In this document: one piece after another, positions 16,730 through 26,140 of the stretch | Numbering within the stretch: the first letter of the stretch is position 1 | How the letters are laid out: every line of letters starts with the position of its first letter | From: Marinobacterium litorale DSM 23545 | GTDB lineage: Bacteria > Pseudomonadota > Gammaproteobacteria > Pseudomonadales > Balneatricaceae | Direction: 5' to 3' | NCBI RefSeq assembly: GCF_000428985.1 | Contig: NZ_AUAZ01000023.1 | Coordinates: 1 to 64,000, forward strand | DNA: 64,000 nucleotides | The notes under the pieces: generated by a model | What the model saw: the letters and a program-made list of their open reading frames with translations, nothing else | Told to the model about the DNA's origin: nothing | Databases searched by the model: none | Program-made: the position numbers and the translations under genes

Positions 16730-17338
16730 ATGGCCGATACCCAACTGCAAAAAGGGTTTGATGAGCCGGTCCGTGATGCTCAACAAGCGTTCAGACAGCT
16801 ACTCAAAGTTATGAGCGAGCCGGGGGTGATCCGTACGCTGGATCATGCTGATGCGCTGGCCGAGCTTTCACCGGCGGCATTAACCACGCTCCTGTCACTG
16901 ATGGATCAGACCACGTCGTTATGGCTCAGCCCCTCGCTGGATACCGAGCTGATCCGCACCAATCTCAATTTTCACGCCGGCGCACCCCGAGTGGATCAAC
17001 CCGCCGATGCCGATTTCGTGATGGCCAAGGCCGGAGAGCTGACGTCACTCGATGGGCTCAAGATTGGTGAACCCGAATACCCGGATCGCAGCTGCACCCT
17101 GGTGATTCAGCTCGACCAGCTCGAGGCGGGCGATGATCAACCCGATTTGCTGACCCTGAAACTGAGCGGACCCGGAATACCGGGACAGCGGATGCTCTCT
17201 CTGAGCCACCCGGGTGAAGCGCTACTGGCTTATCTGTTGGAGCGGCCTGACCCTTTCCCGCAGGGGCTGGATCTGATTCTGGTGAGTGGTACCCGGGTAG
17301 CCGCCATTCCCCGCACGACTCAAGTGGAGGTGATCTGA
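16730..17338 (+). CDS. phnH: C-P lyase complex subunit PhnH
   Basis: A 202-residue PhnH homologue beginning with GFDEPVRDAQQAFRQLLKVMSEPG, the typical N-terminal motif (dimerisation helix and SEPG turn). The central DQTTSLWLSP and the C-terminal GLDLILVSGTRVAAIPRTT are also conserved. PhnH is a structural subunit of the core complex with a PLP-transferase-like fold lacking cofactor. Its stop overlaps the phnI start (TGATG). Confidence 0.95.
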   Translation: MADTQLQKGFDEPVRDAQQAFRQLLKVMSEPGVIRTLDHADALAELSPAALTTLLSLMDQTTSLWLSPSLDTELIRTNLNFHAGAPRVDQPADADFVMAKAGELTSLDGLKIGEPEYPDRSCTLVIQLDQLEAGDDQPDLLTLKLSGPGIPGQRMLSLSHPGEALLAYLLERPDPFPQGLDLILVSGTRVAAIPRTTQVEVI

Positions 17339-18429
17339 TGTACGTCGCAGTCAAAGGGGGCGAAAAGGCGATCCGCGCCGCCCATGAGCTACTGGCGCGA
17401 CGTCGTCGCGGCAGCGAGGAACAGCCTGAACTGGCGGTCGCCCAGATTGAAGAGCAGCTGTCGCTGGCGGTGGACCGGGTGATGACCGAAGGCTCGGTTT
17501 ACGATCCGGAGCTGGCGGCGCTGGCGATCAAACAGGCGGCCGGGGATCTGGTCGAGGCTATCTTTCTGCTGCGTGCCTATCGCACCACGTTGAACCGCTT
17601 TTACAGCAGCGAGCCGATCGACACCGATGCCATGCAGGTGGAGCGCCGTATTTCCGCTACCTACAAGGATCTGCCCGGTGGACAGGTATTGGGTTCCACG
17701 TTCGATTACACCCATCGTCTGCTCGACTTCGCACTCCTGGCCGAAGGCGAGGCAGCAGAGTCCAACACCGAGGAGGTGGAAGAACGGGTGGAGGAGTCCA
17801 TGGTCCGTGTCTCCCAACTGCTGGAGCAGGAGGGGCTGATGGTTCATGAGACGGACACGGAGTCCGAGCCTGCCGATATCACCCGCGATCCGCCCACCTA
17901 CCCAAGTGATCGCAGTGCCCGGATGCAGGCGCTGGTACGTGGCGATGAGGGCTTCCTGCTGGCACTGGGTTACTCCACCCAGCGCGGTTACGGCCGCAAC
18001 CACCCCTTTGCCGGTGAGATCCGCATCGGCGAGGTGGATGTGAGCATCGTACCGGAGGAGCTGGGTTTTGAAGTGGAGATCGGCTCTATCCAGGTCAGTG
18101 AGTGCGAGATGGTCAACGGTTTTACCCGGCTGGAGGATGGCGAGGTCAAGTTCACCCGGGGTTATGGCCTCGGGTTTGGCCAGTGTGAGCGCAAGGTGAT
18201 GTCGATGGCTCTGGTCGATCGGGCGCTACAAGCCGACAAGTATGACGAGGAGATCAAGTCTCCGGCTCAACAGGAGGAGTTTGTGCTCTCCCACTGCGAC
18301 AACGTGGAAGCGGCCGGCTTCGTATCCCATCTGAAGCTGCCCCATTACGTGGATTTCCAGTCGGAGCTGGAGTTGATACGCCGCATTCGCAAGGCCGAGG
18401 CGGCCGCGCAAGAGGAGGACCAATCATGA
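17338..18429 (+). CDS. phnI: C-P lyase complex subunit PhnI
   Basis: A 363-residue PhnI, the nucleosidase/ribosyl-transfer subunit that, with PhnG, PhnH and PhnL, swaps the adenine of ATP for the phosphonate. MYVAVKGGEKAIRAAHELL is the standard start, and SDRSARMQALVRGDEGFLLALGYSTQRGYGRNHPFAGEIR the central signature. GYGLGFGQCERKVMSMALVDRAL and the final PHYVDFQSELELIRRIRKAE are also family features. It overlaps phnJ by 4 bp. Confidence 0.96.
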   Translation: MYVAVKGGEKAIRAAHELLARRRRGSEEQPELAVAQIEEQLSLAVDRVMTEGSVYDPELAALAIKQAAGDLVEAIFLLRAYRTTLNRFYSSEPIDTDAMQVERRISATYKDLPGGQVLGSTFDYTHRLLDFALLAEGEAAESNTEEVEERVEESMVRVSQLLEQEGLMVHETDTESEPADITRDPPTYPSDRSARMQALVRGDEGFLLALGYSTQRGYGRNHPFAGEIRIGEVDVSIVPEELGFEVEIGSIQVSECEMVNGFTRLEDGEVKFTRGYGLGFGQCERKVMSMALVDRALQADKYDEEIKSPAQQEEFVLSHCDNVEAAGFVSHLKLPHYVDFQSELELIRRIRKAEAAAQEEDQS

Positions 18430-19286
18430 GCAGTTCCCCCATCAGAGCGGGCTATAACTTCGCCTATCTCGATGAGCAGACCAAACGGATGATCCGTCGG
18501 GCACTGCTTAAAGCCGTTGCCATCCCCGGTTATCAGGTGCCTTTCGGCGGCCGTGAGATGCCCATGCCCTATGGCTGGGGCACCGGTGGTATGCAGGTGA
18601 CGGCGGCGGTGATCGGTCACGACGACTGCCTCAAAGTGATCGACCAGGGCGCGGATGACACCACCAACGCCGTGAGTATTCGCGCATTCTTCCGTGATCT
18701 GACCGGTGTCGAAACCACCGAGCAGACTGAAGAGGCGACCCTGATCCAGACCCGCCACCGGATTCCGGAGAAGCCTTTGCGGGAGGATCAAATTCTGATT
18801 TACCAGGTGCCGATTCCGGAGCCGTTGCGCTTTATCGAACCCAGCGAGGTGGAAACCCGCAAGATGCACGCGCTGGAGGATTACGGCGTTATGCATATCA
18901 AACTGTATGAGGATATCGCCCAGTTCGGTCATATCGCCACCGCTTACGCCTACCCGGTGCAGGTTAACGGCCGCTTTGTGATGGATCCCTCGCCGATCCC
19001 CAAGTTCGACAACCCGAAAATGGACAACTCGCCGGCCCTGCAGCTGTTCGGGGCGGGGCGCGAAAAGCGTATCTACGCCGTGCCGCCCTACACCGATGTG
19101 CGCAGCCTGGATTTTGAGGATCACCCGTTCGAGGTGCAGCGCTGGGAAGCCAGCTGCGCCATCTGTGGTTCTGAAGAGAGCTTCCTGGATGAGGTGGTGA
19201 TGGATGACCAGGGCCACCACGAGTTTATCTGTTCCGATACCGATTACTGCCGGACGCGCCTGGCCCAACAGGAGGAGAGCGCATGA
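18426..19286 (+). CDS. phnJ: Carbon-phosphorus lyase PhnJ (radical SAM)
   Basis: A 286-residue catalytic subunit that breaks the C-P bond of alpha-D-ribose 1-methylphosphonate 5-phosphate with an S-adenosylmethionine-derived radical, releasing for example methane from methylphosphonate. The four conserved cysteines are present at 244, 247, 269 and 275 (SCAICG and ICSDTDYC), matching E. coli Cys241, 244, 266 and 272 with a constant offset of three; the first, second and fourth of the E. coli set bind the Fe-S cluster or take part in catalysis in the literature in varying assignments, and all are kept here. The glycine-rich VPFGGREMPMPYGWGTGG segment near the N terminus is intact, so the enzyme should be active. 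Confidence 0.97.
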   Translation: MSSSPIRAGYNFAYLDEQTKRMIRRALLKAVAIPGYQVPFGGREMPMPYGWGTGGMQVTAAVIGHDDCLKVIDQGADDTTNAVSIRAFFRDLTGVETTEQTEEATLIQTRHRIPEKPLREDQILIYQVPIPEPLRFIEPSEVETRKMHALEDYGVMHIKLYEDIAQFGHIATAYAYPVQVNGRFVMDPSPIPKFDNPKMDNSPALQLFGAGREKRIYAVPPYTDVRSLDFEDHPFEVQRWEASCAICGSEESFLDEVVMDDQGHHEFICSDTDYCRTRLAQQEESA

Positions 19287-20059
19287 GTACCCAACCTTTG
19301 TTGCAGGTGAGGGAGATCACCAAACTCTATGCCGCGAACAAGGGGTGTGCCGATGTCAGCTTCGATCTCTATCCCGGCGAAGTATTGGGCATTGTTGGTG
19401 AATCCGGTTCCGGCAAATCCACGCTGTTGAGCTGTCTGTCGGCACGACTGGCTCCGGATAGCGGCTCCATCCACTATCACAACCGGGCCGGTGAGAGTCT
19501 TGATCTGTATAGCCTGAGCGAGTCCCGTCAGCGCCAGCTACAGCGCACCGAGTGGGGCATTGTGCATCAGCATGCTCGCGACGGTCTGCGTATGGGCGTC
19601 TCCGGTGGCGCCAATATCGGCGAACGCCTGATGGCCACCGGAGAGCGTCACTACGGCAACCTGCGCGGGACGGCCGAGCAGTGGATGTCCGATGTGGAGC
19701 TGGATATTGACCGCATCGACGACAAGCCCACCACCTATTCCGGCGGGATGCAGCAACGCCTGCAGATCGCCCGCAATCTGGTGACTCATCCGCGTCTGGT
19801 GTTTATGGACGAGCCCACCGGCGGCCTGGATGTTTCGGTGCAGGCGCGCCTGTTGGATCTGCTGCGTCGATTGGTGACCGAGTTGAACCTGGCGGTGGTG
19901 ATCGTCACCCACGATCTGGCGGTAGCCCGTCTGCTGGCTCAGCGGTTGATCGTCATGCGCCGGGGTGAGGTGGTGGAAACGGGCCTGACCGATCAGGTAC
20001 TGGATGATCCTCAACACGCCTACACCCAGCTGCTGGTCTCCTCGGTATTGACCCCCTGA
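19283..20059 (+). CDS. phnK: C-P lyase system ATP-binding protein PhnK
   Basis: A 258-residue ABC-type ATPase that docks on the PhnGHIJ core complex rather than on a membrane permease. Walker A is GESGSGKST, the signature [15 protein letters not shown], and Walker [15 protein letters not shown]. The [26 protein letters not shown] segment distinguishes PhnK from the related oligopeptide ABC ATPases. Its start overlaps the phnJ stop by 4 bp. Confidence 0.95.
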   Translation: MSTQPLLQVREITKLYAANKGCADVSFDLYPGEVLGIVGESGSGKSTLLSCLSARLAPDSGSIHYHNRAGESLDLYSLSESRQRQLQRTEWGIVHQHARDGLRMGVSGGANIGERLMATGERHYGNLRGTAEQWMSDVELDIDRIDDKPTTYSGGMQQRLQIARNLVTHPRLVFMDEPTGGLDVSVQARLLDLLRRLVTELNLAVVIVTHDLAVARLLAQRLIVMRRGEVVETGLTDQVLDDPQHAYTQLLVSSVLTP

Positions 20060-20075
20060 TTTTGGAGCGAGAAAG

Positions 20076-20789
20076 ATGCAAACCATGATTGAAGTCGAGG
20101 GGCTCACCAAGGTGTTCACCCTGCACAACCAGGGTGGTATCCAGCTGCCCGTTTTCAGCGGGATCGATTTCCGCGCACGTCAGAGGGAGTGTACCGTCCT
20201 GTTTGGTGAAAGCGGCTCCGGTAAAAGCACCCTGCTGCGCTCGCTCTACGCCAACTACCTGCCCACCAGCGGCAGCATCCGGGTATTCCACCGGGGTGAG
20301 ATGGTGGAGCTGACCGGCGCACCGAGCCAGACCCTGCTGGATATCCGCCGCGAGACCATCGGCTATGTGAGCCAGTTCCTGCGCGTCATTCCCCGTGTCT
20401 CCACACTGGATGTGGTCGCCCAGCCTCTGCGCGAGCGCGGTGTGGATCAGGACAGGGCGCACCAGTGTGCCGGCGAGCTGCTCGAACGCCTGCATATCCC
20501 GGAGCGGCTTTGGTCGTTGCCGCCCGGCACCTTCTCCGGTGGTGAGCAGCAGCGCGTGAATATCGCCCGCGGCTTTATCGTCGATTACCCGATCCTGCTG
20601 CTCGATGAGCCCACCGCATCGCTGGATCAGCGCAACGCCAGCGTCGTGGTCGAGCTGATCCGGGAAGCGCGTCAACGGGGCAGCGCCATTGTCGGTATTT
20701 TTCATGATGCCGACGTGCGAGAGGCGGTTGCCGATCACATCTTCGAAATTGACCCCACCCAGAAATCTGAAAGCAGGGCTGCATCATGA
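20076..20789 (+). CDS. phnL: C-P lyase system ATP-binding protein PhnL
   Basis: A 237-residue ABC-type ATPase, second of the pair. Walker [24 protein letters not shown], the signature [15 protein letters not shown], and Walker [14 protein letters not shown] are complete. The [26 protein letters not shown] segment is specific for PhnL. It is required with PhnGHI for the transfer of phosphonate to ribose. A GAGCGAGA ribosome-binding site precedes the ATG at 20076; the next in-frame ATG (20085) is equally close to the first beta strand. It overlaps phnM by 4 bp. Confidence 0.95.
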   Translation: MQTMIEVEGLTKVFTLHNQGGIQLPVFSGIDFRARQRECTVLFGESGSGKSTLLRSLYANYLPTSGSIRVFHRGEMVELTGAPSQTLLDIRRETIGYVSQFLRVIPRVSTLDVVAQPLRERGVDQDRAHQCAGELLERLHIPERLWSLPPGTFSGGEQQRVNIARGFIVDYPILLLDEPTASLDQRNASVVVELIREARQRGSAIVGIFHDADVREAVADHIFEIDPTQKSESRAAS

Positions 20790-21922
20790 TTCTTACCAAC
20801 GCCCAGATCGTTTTAGCTGATGAAGTCATCAAGGGTACGCTGCACATCAACCAGGGGCGCATTGAGGCGGTAGACACCGGCGTTGTGAGCCTGCCCGGTG
20901 CGGTGGATTGCGAGGGCGGCTACCTGATGCCCGGTATGGTGGAGCTTCACACCGATAATATGGAGAAGCATTTCACGCCACGGCCCGGTGTGGCCTGGCC
21001 CGGTATGCAGGCGTTCAAGGTGCATGATGCGCAGATGATCAGTGCCGGTATTACCACCGTGTTTGATGCCATCTCCGTGGGCGATGTGGTGGAGGGCAGT
21101 GAGCGCCTGAATAACCTCAACCGCATGGCAAACGCGCTGAAGGAAAGTGGCGAAAGGGGGCTGACCCGTGCCGACCACCTGTTGCACCTGCGCTGTGAAG
21201 TGAGTCACCAGGATACCCTGCACAACTTCCGGCACCTGCTGGAGTCGCACCCGCCGCAACTGGTCTCGATCATGGACCACGCGCCGGGACAGCGTCAGTT
21301 CGCCAATATCGACAAGTACCGCCAGTACTATCAGGGCAAGTACAAGATGTCCGATAGCGAAATGGAAGCATTTATTGTGCGGCAGACGGAAGCCAGTCGG
21401 TTATACAGTACTGACTATCGTCGCGCGATTGCGGACATCTGTCTGGATCTGGGTATCCCGCTGGCCAGCCATGATGATGCTACATTGGAGCATGTGGCAG
21501 AGTCGCTGGACCACGGTATGGTGATCGCCGAGTTCCCCACCACGGAAGTGGCGGCGCGGGAGGCGCATCGTCAGGGTATGGCCGTGTTGATGGGCGCCCC
21601 CAACGTGGTTCGCGGCGGTTCCCACTCCGGCAATGTGGCGGCTCACGCTCTGGCCAGTGAAGGGCTGCTGGATGTGCTCTCCAGTGATTACTATCCGGCC
21701 AGCCTGCTGGATGCCGCATTCAAGCTGGTGGCGGATGAGCGTAACCAATACGATCTGCCATCCGCCACGCGACTGGTCAGTCAGCGCCCGGCCCAGGCGG
21801 CAGGGCTGGAGGATAGGGGGGAAATAGCCGTTGGTAAAAGGGCCGATCTGGTCTGGTGTGAAGGACTGGATGATCACGCCCATATCCTCCATGTCTGGAA
21901 AGATGGCAACCGGGTATTCTGA
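20786..21922 (+). CDS. phnM: Alpha-D-ribose 1-methylphosphonate 5-triphosphate diphosphatase PhnM
   Basis: A 378-residue amidohydrolase-superfamily enzyme that removes pyrophosphate from the ribose 5-triphosphate intermediate, giving the PhnJ substrate. [21 protein letters not shown] contains the H-x-D variant of the family's N-terminal metal motif. The catalytic lysine region is QGKYKMS, and [12 protein letters not shown] supplies the later metal ligands. [19 protein letters not shown] is the typical C-terminal return to the beta-sandwich domain. The following phnN begins 8 bp after the stop. Confidence 0.95.
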   Translation: MILTNAQIVLADEVIKGTLHINQGRIEAVDTGVVSLPGAVDCEGGYLMPGMVELHTDNMEKHFTPRPGVAWPGMQAFKVHDAQMISAGITTVFDAISVGDVVEGSERLNNLNRMANALKESGERGLTRADHLLHLRCEVSHQDTLHNFRHLLESHPPQLVSIMDHAPGQRQFANIDKYRQYYQGKYKMSDSEMEAFIVRQTEASRLYSTDYRRAIADICLDLGIPLASHDDATLEHVAESLDHGMVIAEFPTTEVAAREAHRQGMAVLMGAPNVVRGGSHSGNVAAHALASEGLLDVLSSDYYPASLLDAAFKLVADERNQYDLPSATRLVSQRPAQAAGLEDRGEIAVGKRADLVWCEGLDDHAHILHVWKDGNRVF

Positions 21923-21929
21923 GGCAAAC

Positions 21930-22514
21930 ATGGCGCACCTGTTCTACCTGATGGGGCCCTCGGGCAGTGGTAAGGACTCTCTGATAACAGGGCTTCGGGA
22001 GCGGTTGGGCGGACACAGCCCGCTGCTCTTCGCCCACCGGTATATCACCCGCTGTTGGCAGTCCGGGGGGGAGAACCATGTGGAGCTGTCCGAGAAAGAG
22101 TTCGATCAGCGCCTGAGATCCGGTTTGTTCCTGATGCACTGGAGTGCCAATGATTGCCGTTATGCGGTGGGGCGTGAGGTGGAACACTGGCTGCAAACCG
22201 GTCATTCGGTGCTGGTGAATGGATCGCGCGGGCACCTCGACGAGGCTCTAGAATGCTTTGGTCCGGCGCTGGTGCCTGTACTGATCTGCGTTGAGCCGGA
22301 GCAGCTCAGGACACGTCTGATCGCCCGGGGGCGGGAAAGTGCAGAGCAGATCGAAGAGCGCCTGGAACGTAACCGGCTGTTCCGCCAACAGCTGGCAGGG
22401 GTGGCCGAGCTGCTCGATAACAGTGGTGATCTGGAGCAGAGCGTCCTGCAGCTGACTCAACTGGTGCAGCGTTACACTGGCCCGGTAAAGAGTGGAGCGC
22501 GGGTGGATGCTTGA
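21930..22514 (+). CDS. phnN: Ribose 1,5-bisphosphate phosphokinase PhnN
   Basis: A 194-residue P-loop kinase that converts ribose 1,5-bisphosphate to PRPP, feeding the end product of the pathway into nucleotide metabolism. The start MAHLFYLMGPSGSGKDSL contains the Walker A motif GPSGSGKD, and HRYITRCWQSGGENHVELSEKEFDQR is the nucleoside-binding region shared with guanylate kinases. The ATG at 21930 is chosen because it begins the domain; an in-frame start at 21831 lies inside phnM. The stop overlaps the phnP start (ATGCTTGA). Confidence 0.92.
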   Translation: MAHLFYLMGPSGSGKDSLITGLRERLGGHSPLLFAHRYITRCWQSGGENHVELSEKEFDQRLRSGLFLMHWSANDCRYAVGREVEHWLQTGHSVLVNGSRGHLDEALECFGPALVPVLICVEPEQLRTRLIARGRESAEQIEERLERNRLFRQQLAGVAELLDNSGDLEQSVLQLTQLVQRYTGPVKSGARVDA

Positions 22515-23277
22515 GTTCCAGTTTATGGGAACGGGAAATGCCGGGGGGGTGCCGCTTTGGGGTTGCCATTGTCCTGCGTGTGATCTGGCTCGGCGCGATC
22601 CCACACAGCGCAGGCAGAGTGCTTCTGCAGTGATCCGTACCAACGATGGCGTGTCGTTGCTTGACGCAGGCATCACCGAGCTGGCAGATCACTTTTCCTT
22701 TGAAGAGATGGAGCGTGTGCTGTTGACCCATTTCCACATGGACCATGTACAGGGGCTTTTCCCGCTGCGTTGGGCTGAATGTGAGCGGAAAATCCCGGTA
22801 TACCGACCGGATGATCCGGTGGGGGCGGATGACCTTTACAAGCACCCGGGTGTGTTCGAGTTTCTGCCCCCTTGCGATCCCTTCCGCGAGATCGACTTCG
22901 GTGATTTTTGCGTCACCCCGCTGCCGCTGATCCATTCCCGGGTTACTCAGGGATTTTTGATACGAAAAGGTAACTGGCGTCTGGCCTACCTGACCGATAC
23001 CGTTGGGTTGCCGGATCGGACACTTGCGTATCTGCAAGCGAACCAGCCCGATGAGCTGGTGCTGGACTGCAGTGAACCGCCCCGTGATACGCCGCCCCGC
23101 AATCACAATGACCTGAATTCAGCCCTGTCGATCTGGCACGAAACAGGTCCCAGACGATTATGGCTGACCCATATCAGCCACCGCCTGGACACCTGGCTGC
23201 AGCAGGGAGGTAGCTTGCCGGAGGGCGTGTTTGTCGCCCATGACGGATTGACGTTGAGCCCTGGCCATGATGCTTGA
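22507..23277 (+). CDS. phnP: Phosphoribosyl 1,2-cyclic phosphate phosphodiesterase PhnP
   Basis: A 256-residue metallo-beta-lactamase-fold phosphodiesterase that opens the cyclic phosphate left by PhnJ to ribose 1,5-bisphosphate. The catalytic THFHMDH motif is intact (about residues 73-79), VPLWGCHCPACDLA near the start is the PhnP structural zinc-binding loop, and LIHSRVTQGF, AYLTDT and LTHISHR carry the remaining ligands. Start at ATG 22507, overlapping phnN; an upstream GTG (22492) would add five residues. Confidence 0.93.
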   Translation: MLEFQFMGTGNAGGVPLWGCHCPACDLARRDPTQRRQSASAVIRTNDGVSLLDAGITELADHFSFEEMERVLLTHFHMDHVQGLFPLRWAECERKIPVYRPDDPVGADDLYKHPGVFEFLPPCDPFREIDFGDFCVTPLPLIHSRVTQGFLIRKGNWRLAYLTDTVGLPDRTLAYLQANQPDELVLDCSEPPRDTPPRNHNDLNSALSIWHETGPRRLWLTHISHRLDTWLQQGGSLPEGVFVAHDGLTLSPGHDA

Positions 23278-24121
23278 TGCCCAGCTGGCGATCCTCCTCT
23301 CGGTGGCGATGCATGTCACCTGGAATCTGATCGCACGGCATCAGCCAGCCCATGCAGTGCCGCTCTGGTGGGTGTTGCTGGCGCACCTGGTGCTGCTGGC
23401 CCCCTGGGGGTTCTGGTCGCTGGCTACCCGGGTTCAGTGGAGTGGGGAATTTGTTGCGTTGCTGTGTACCTCAGCGGTGGCGAACAGTGTGTATTTCCTC
23501 GGGCTGCGTCAGGCCTATCGACAGGCTCCGGCTGCACTGGTGTATCCACTGGTGCGCAGCTCACCGCTGTTGATCGCGATCTGGAGCCTGCTTCTGTTGG
23601 ATGAGCGCCTCTCCACGGCGGCCTGGGCGGGTATCGCCATCAGTGTGGCGGGCCTTCTGGTGATGGCACGAAGCGCCGATGGCGGCGGTGATCGGGGCGC
23701 TCTACCCTGGGCATTCCTGGCCATGTTCGGCACCAGTATCTACTCCATGAGCGATAAAGCCGCCGTTCAGCAGCTCCCGGATATGGGTGCGGTGATAGGC
23801 TTTGTCTCGGTGGGGTATCTCCTCTCCTGGATTACATTGACGCTGCTGCATCGGAGGGAGGAGGGGCGTTGGTGGCCCGAGGCCCGGATTGGACTCTGGC
23901 CCATGGCCATTGGCGGGCTTTGTGTGGGTCTGGCCTATGCGTTGGTGGTCTATGCCATGCGCAGCCTGCCTTCGGCGGTGGTGGTGGCGTACTCCAACGC
24001 CGGTATCGTAATCGCGGCCCTGATCTCTATCTTCTATTTTCATGAGCGCACCGCCTGGAAAAGCAGACTGATCGGTGCGGTGGTTATTCTGGCGGGGATT
24101 CTTTGTTTGAAGCTTGGTTAG
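23267..24121 (+). CDS. EamA-family transporter of the phosphonate operon
   Basis: A 284-residue drug/metabolite transporter superfamily protein with ten predicted spans in two EamA repeats (about 3-135 and 145-283). RQAYRQAPAALVYPLVRSSPLLIAIWSLLLLDERL is the end of the first repeat. It overlaps phnP by 11 bp and is thus translated with the operon; DUF6/EamA membrane proteins occur repeatedly at this position in other phosphonate operons. It may export a side product or import a phosphonate, but no substrate can be inferred. Its stop overlaps the stop of the convergent histidine kinase gene by 4 bp, leaving no room for a separate terminator. Confidence 0.82.
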   Translation: MMLDAQLAILLSVAMHVTWNLIARHQPAHAVPLWWVLLAHLVLLAPWGFWSLATRVQWSGEFVALLCTSAVANSVYFLGLRQAYRQAPAALVYPLVRSSPLLIAIWSLLLLDERLSTAAWAGIAISVAGLLVMARSADGGGDRGALPWAFLAMFGTSIYSMSDKAAVQQLPDMGAVIGFVSVGYLLSWITLTLLHRREEGRWWPEARIGLWPMAIGGLCVGLAYALVVYAMRSLPSAVVVAYSNAGIVIAALISIFYFHERTAWKSRLIGAVVILAGILCLKLG

Positions 24122-25470
24122 CCGCTGTGGGGTGTGGTTAGCACAACAGATACTTTAAGTCCGGACTGACCATCATCCCGGTCCAGAAGCTCTACATCGC
24201 TGCCATGCAATTCTGCGATTTGACGCACTATGGAGAGCCCCAGGCCGCTGCCATCACCGGCGTTGGACTGGCGATAGAAGCGCTCGAAGACGCGGGCTTT
24301 CTCTTCGTCAGACAGGCCCGGGCCGCTGTCGATGACGCTGATCCGTACTCCCGCTTCGCAGGTGTCGAGGTCAACGGTCACTTCACCACCGGCCGGGGTG
24401 TAGCGAATCGCGTTGTCGATCAGGTTGCGTAGCAGCAGACTCAGGTAGAGGGGGTGGCCTGAAACCTGTAGATCGGTCGCCGGGGCATTAAGTCCCAGAT
24501 CGATATTGCGCTCCAGCGCAAAGTAGATCTGCTCACCAATGGTTTCACGGCACAGGGCGGTAAGGTTGAGCGTTTCGGTTTGCGGCAGTTTATCCTGGGG
24601 GTCCAGGCGGCTCAGTTCGAGCAGTTGCTCGACCACACGGTTCATCCGCTTGAGTCCGCGCAGGATCTGATCACCACTGCTGCTACCACCCTGTTCACTA
24701 AGCTCCTGGCACAGGTTTTCACAGTGAATCTGTAACGCGGCCAGCGGTGTCCTCAGCTCATGAGCTGCATCAGCCGTGAACCGACGCTCCCGTTCGAAAC
24801 TCTGCTTTAAACGACGCAGCATCTCGTTGAGTGCGACAACCAGCCCTTTAATCTCCCTCGGCACCTGCTTTAGCTGTAATGGCTCCAGGTGACCCGATCC
24901 CCGCTCAGAGACTTCCTCACTGATCGTGACCAACGGTTTGAGGTGCTTTTTGACCTGCCACCAGATCGCCAATCCGAGCAGGGGAAGGAAGATCAGTATC
25001 GGCAGGGTGTTGGTGGCGGCAATTTTAGTGGCCAATTCACCGCGCATATTGTCGCTTTGAATCACCTGGATATGGTTGCGTCCCTCCCGGCCCTCCAGCG
25101 TAAACATGCGCCACCGCTCCGTGCCGTGGATCATGTCTTGATAACCCAGCGTCGCAGTGGGCTCTATCCATTGTGGAAAGCTGGGGGAGGCGATCAACGG
25201 GCGGCTGTTGTTATCCAGAATGCGGTAGGCCAGTTGTTCTTCGTAGGGGTGAGCCAAAGCCCAGTGGCGCTCCCGGTCGACCACGGCGGCCAGACTGGTA
25301 TCGTGCGGTGCCAACTGCTGGATCAGCCGGGCCATCTGTGCCATCTGAGCGTCGAACAACTCCTCCGCTTCATCCATGGCAGAGTCATAGGCCAGGTAAG
25401 CGGTCGTGAGGCCGGAGAGCAGACCAATCGTCAGCAGGCTGAGCGTCAGTGCCCGGCTGATTGAGGTCAT
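24118..25470 (-). CDS. Sensor histidine kinase, PmrB/QseC-like
   Basis: A 450-residue inner-membrane kinase. Transmembrane segments at about 5-27 and 153-172 enclose a periplasmic sensor of about 125 residues. A HAMP-like linker is followed by the H box ERRFTADAAHELRTPLAAL with phospho-acceptor His237, then N box NLIDNAIRYTP, G1 DSGPGL, F box FERFY and G2 GSGLGLS. It overlaps the response-regulator gene by 4 bp and is the last gene of the six-gene operon that it presumably controls. PmrB/QseC-type sensors respond to metals, pH or cationic compounds; the signal here is unknown. Confidence 0.9.
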   Translation of the reverse strand: MTSISRALTLSLLTIGLLSGLTTAYLAYDSAMDEAEELFDAQMAQMARLIQQLAPHDTSLAAVVDRERHWALAHPYEEQLAYRILDNNSRPLIASPSFPQWIEPTATLGYQDMIHGTERWRMFTLEGREGRNHIQVIQSDNMRGELATKIAATNTLPILIFLPLLGLAIWWQVKKHLKPLVTISEEVSERGSGHLEPLQLKQVPREIKGLVVALNEMLRRLKQSFERERRFTADAAHELRTPLAALQIHCENLCQELSEQGGSSSGDQILRGLKRMNRVVEQLLELSRLDPQDKLPQTETLNLTALCRETIGEQIYFALERNIDLGLNAPATDLQVSGHPLYLSLLLRNLIDNAIRYTPAGGEVTVDLDTCEAGVRISVIDSGPGLSDEEKARVFERFYRQSNAGDGSGLGLSIVRQIAELHGSDVELLDRDDGQSGLKVSVVLTTPHSG

Positions 25471-26132
25471 GCGGGGGCCTTGGCGATCATGTAACCGACC
25501 CCGCGCACGGTGCGGATCAGTTCCGGGGCCAGCTTTTTACGTAGATGGTGAATATGAACCTCCAAGGTGTTGCTTTCGATCTCGGCGCCCCAGCCGTAGA
25601 GTGACTCCTCCAGCCGTCCCCGTTCTAGAATACGACCGGCATTTTCGGCCAGGGTCAGCAGCAGCCCATATTCACGACGGGACAGCGTAACGCCTTGGCC
25701 ACAGTAACTCACCTGCTGGCCTGTGGTATCGATAGACAGTCCGCCCACCTTCAGCAGGGTATCGCTGAAGCCCTTGTAACGGCGGGTGACGGCCCGCAAG
25801 CGAGCCCGTAGTTCGGCCAGATCGAACGGTTTGAGCAGGTAATCATCGGCACCGGCGTCGAGACCGGCGATACGATCCTCCACTGCATCCCGGGCGGTGA
25901 GGATCAGTACGGGCAGCTCCTTTCCTGCTTTACGCAGGGTACTGAGCAGTTCTATCCCATCCATGCCGGGCAGGCCCAGATCCAGTAGTACACAGTCGAA
26001 ATGCTCCAGATTCAGGGTATGCCAGGCATCTTCCGCATTGGTGACCCAGTCGGCGGTATCGCCCGCCTTGTTGAGCGCCGCCGCGATACCTTCGCCAAGC
26101 AGAGTGTCATCTTCCACAATCAGGATACGCAT
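25467..26132 (-). CDS. OmpR-family response regulator, PmrA/QseB-like
   Basis: A 221-residue response regulator. The receiver domain (1-115) has the acidic pair E7/D8/D9, phospho-acceptor Asp51 (CVLLDLGLPGMDG), and the conserved LTARD and LLKPFD segments. The winged-helix output domain (about 128-218) contains LSRREYGLLLTLAENAGRI, ESLYGWGAEIESNTLEVH and HHLRKKL, which is the PmrA/QseB subgroup pattern. A matching YTTAAK-N5-YTTAAK box lies upstream of the operon at 30418-30434, so it probably activates its own operon. Confidence 0.92.
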   Translation of the reverse strand: MRILIVEDDTLLGEGIAAALNKAGDTADWVTNAEDAWHTLNLEHFDCVLLDLGLPGMDGIELLSTLRKAGKELPVLILTARDAVEDRIAGLDAGADDYLLKPFDLAELRARLRAVTRRYKGFSDTLLKVGGLSIDTTGQQVSYCGQGVTLSRREYGLLLTLAENAGRILERGRLEESLYGWGAEIESNTLEVHIHHLRKKLAPELIRTVRGVGYMIAKAPA

Positions 26133-26140
26133 GGGACTCC

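Noticed and set aside
24118-24121. Four-base overlap of the convergent EamA and histidine kinase stop codons as a frameshift
   Set aside because: Both proteins end at normal family length, so the overlap reflects compact convergent genes.
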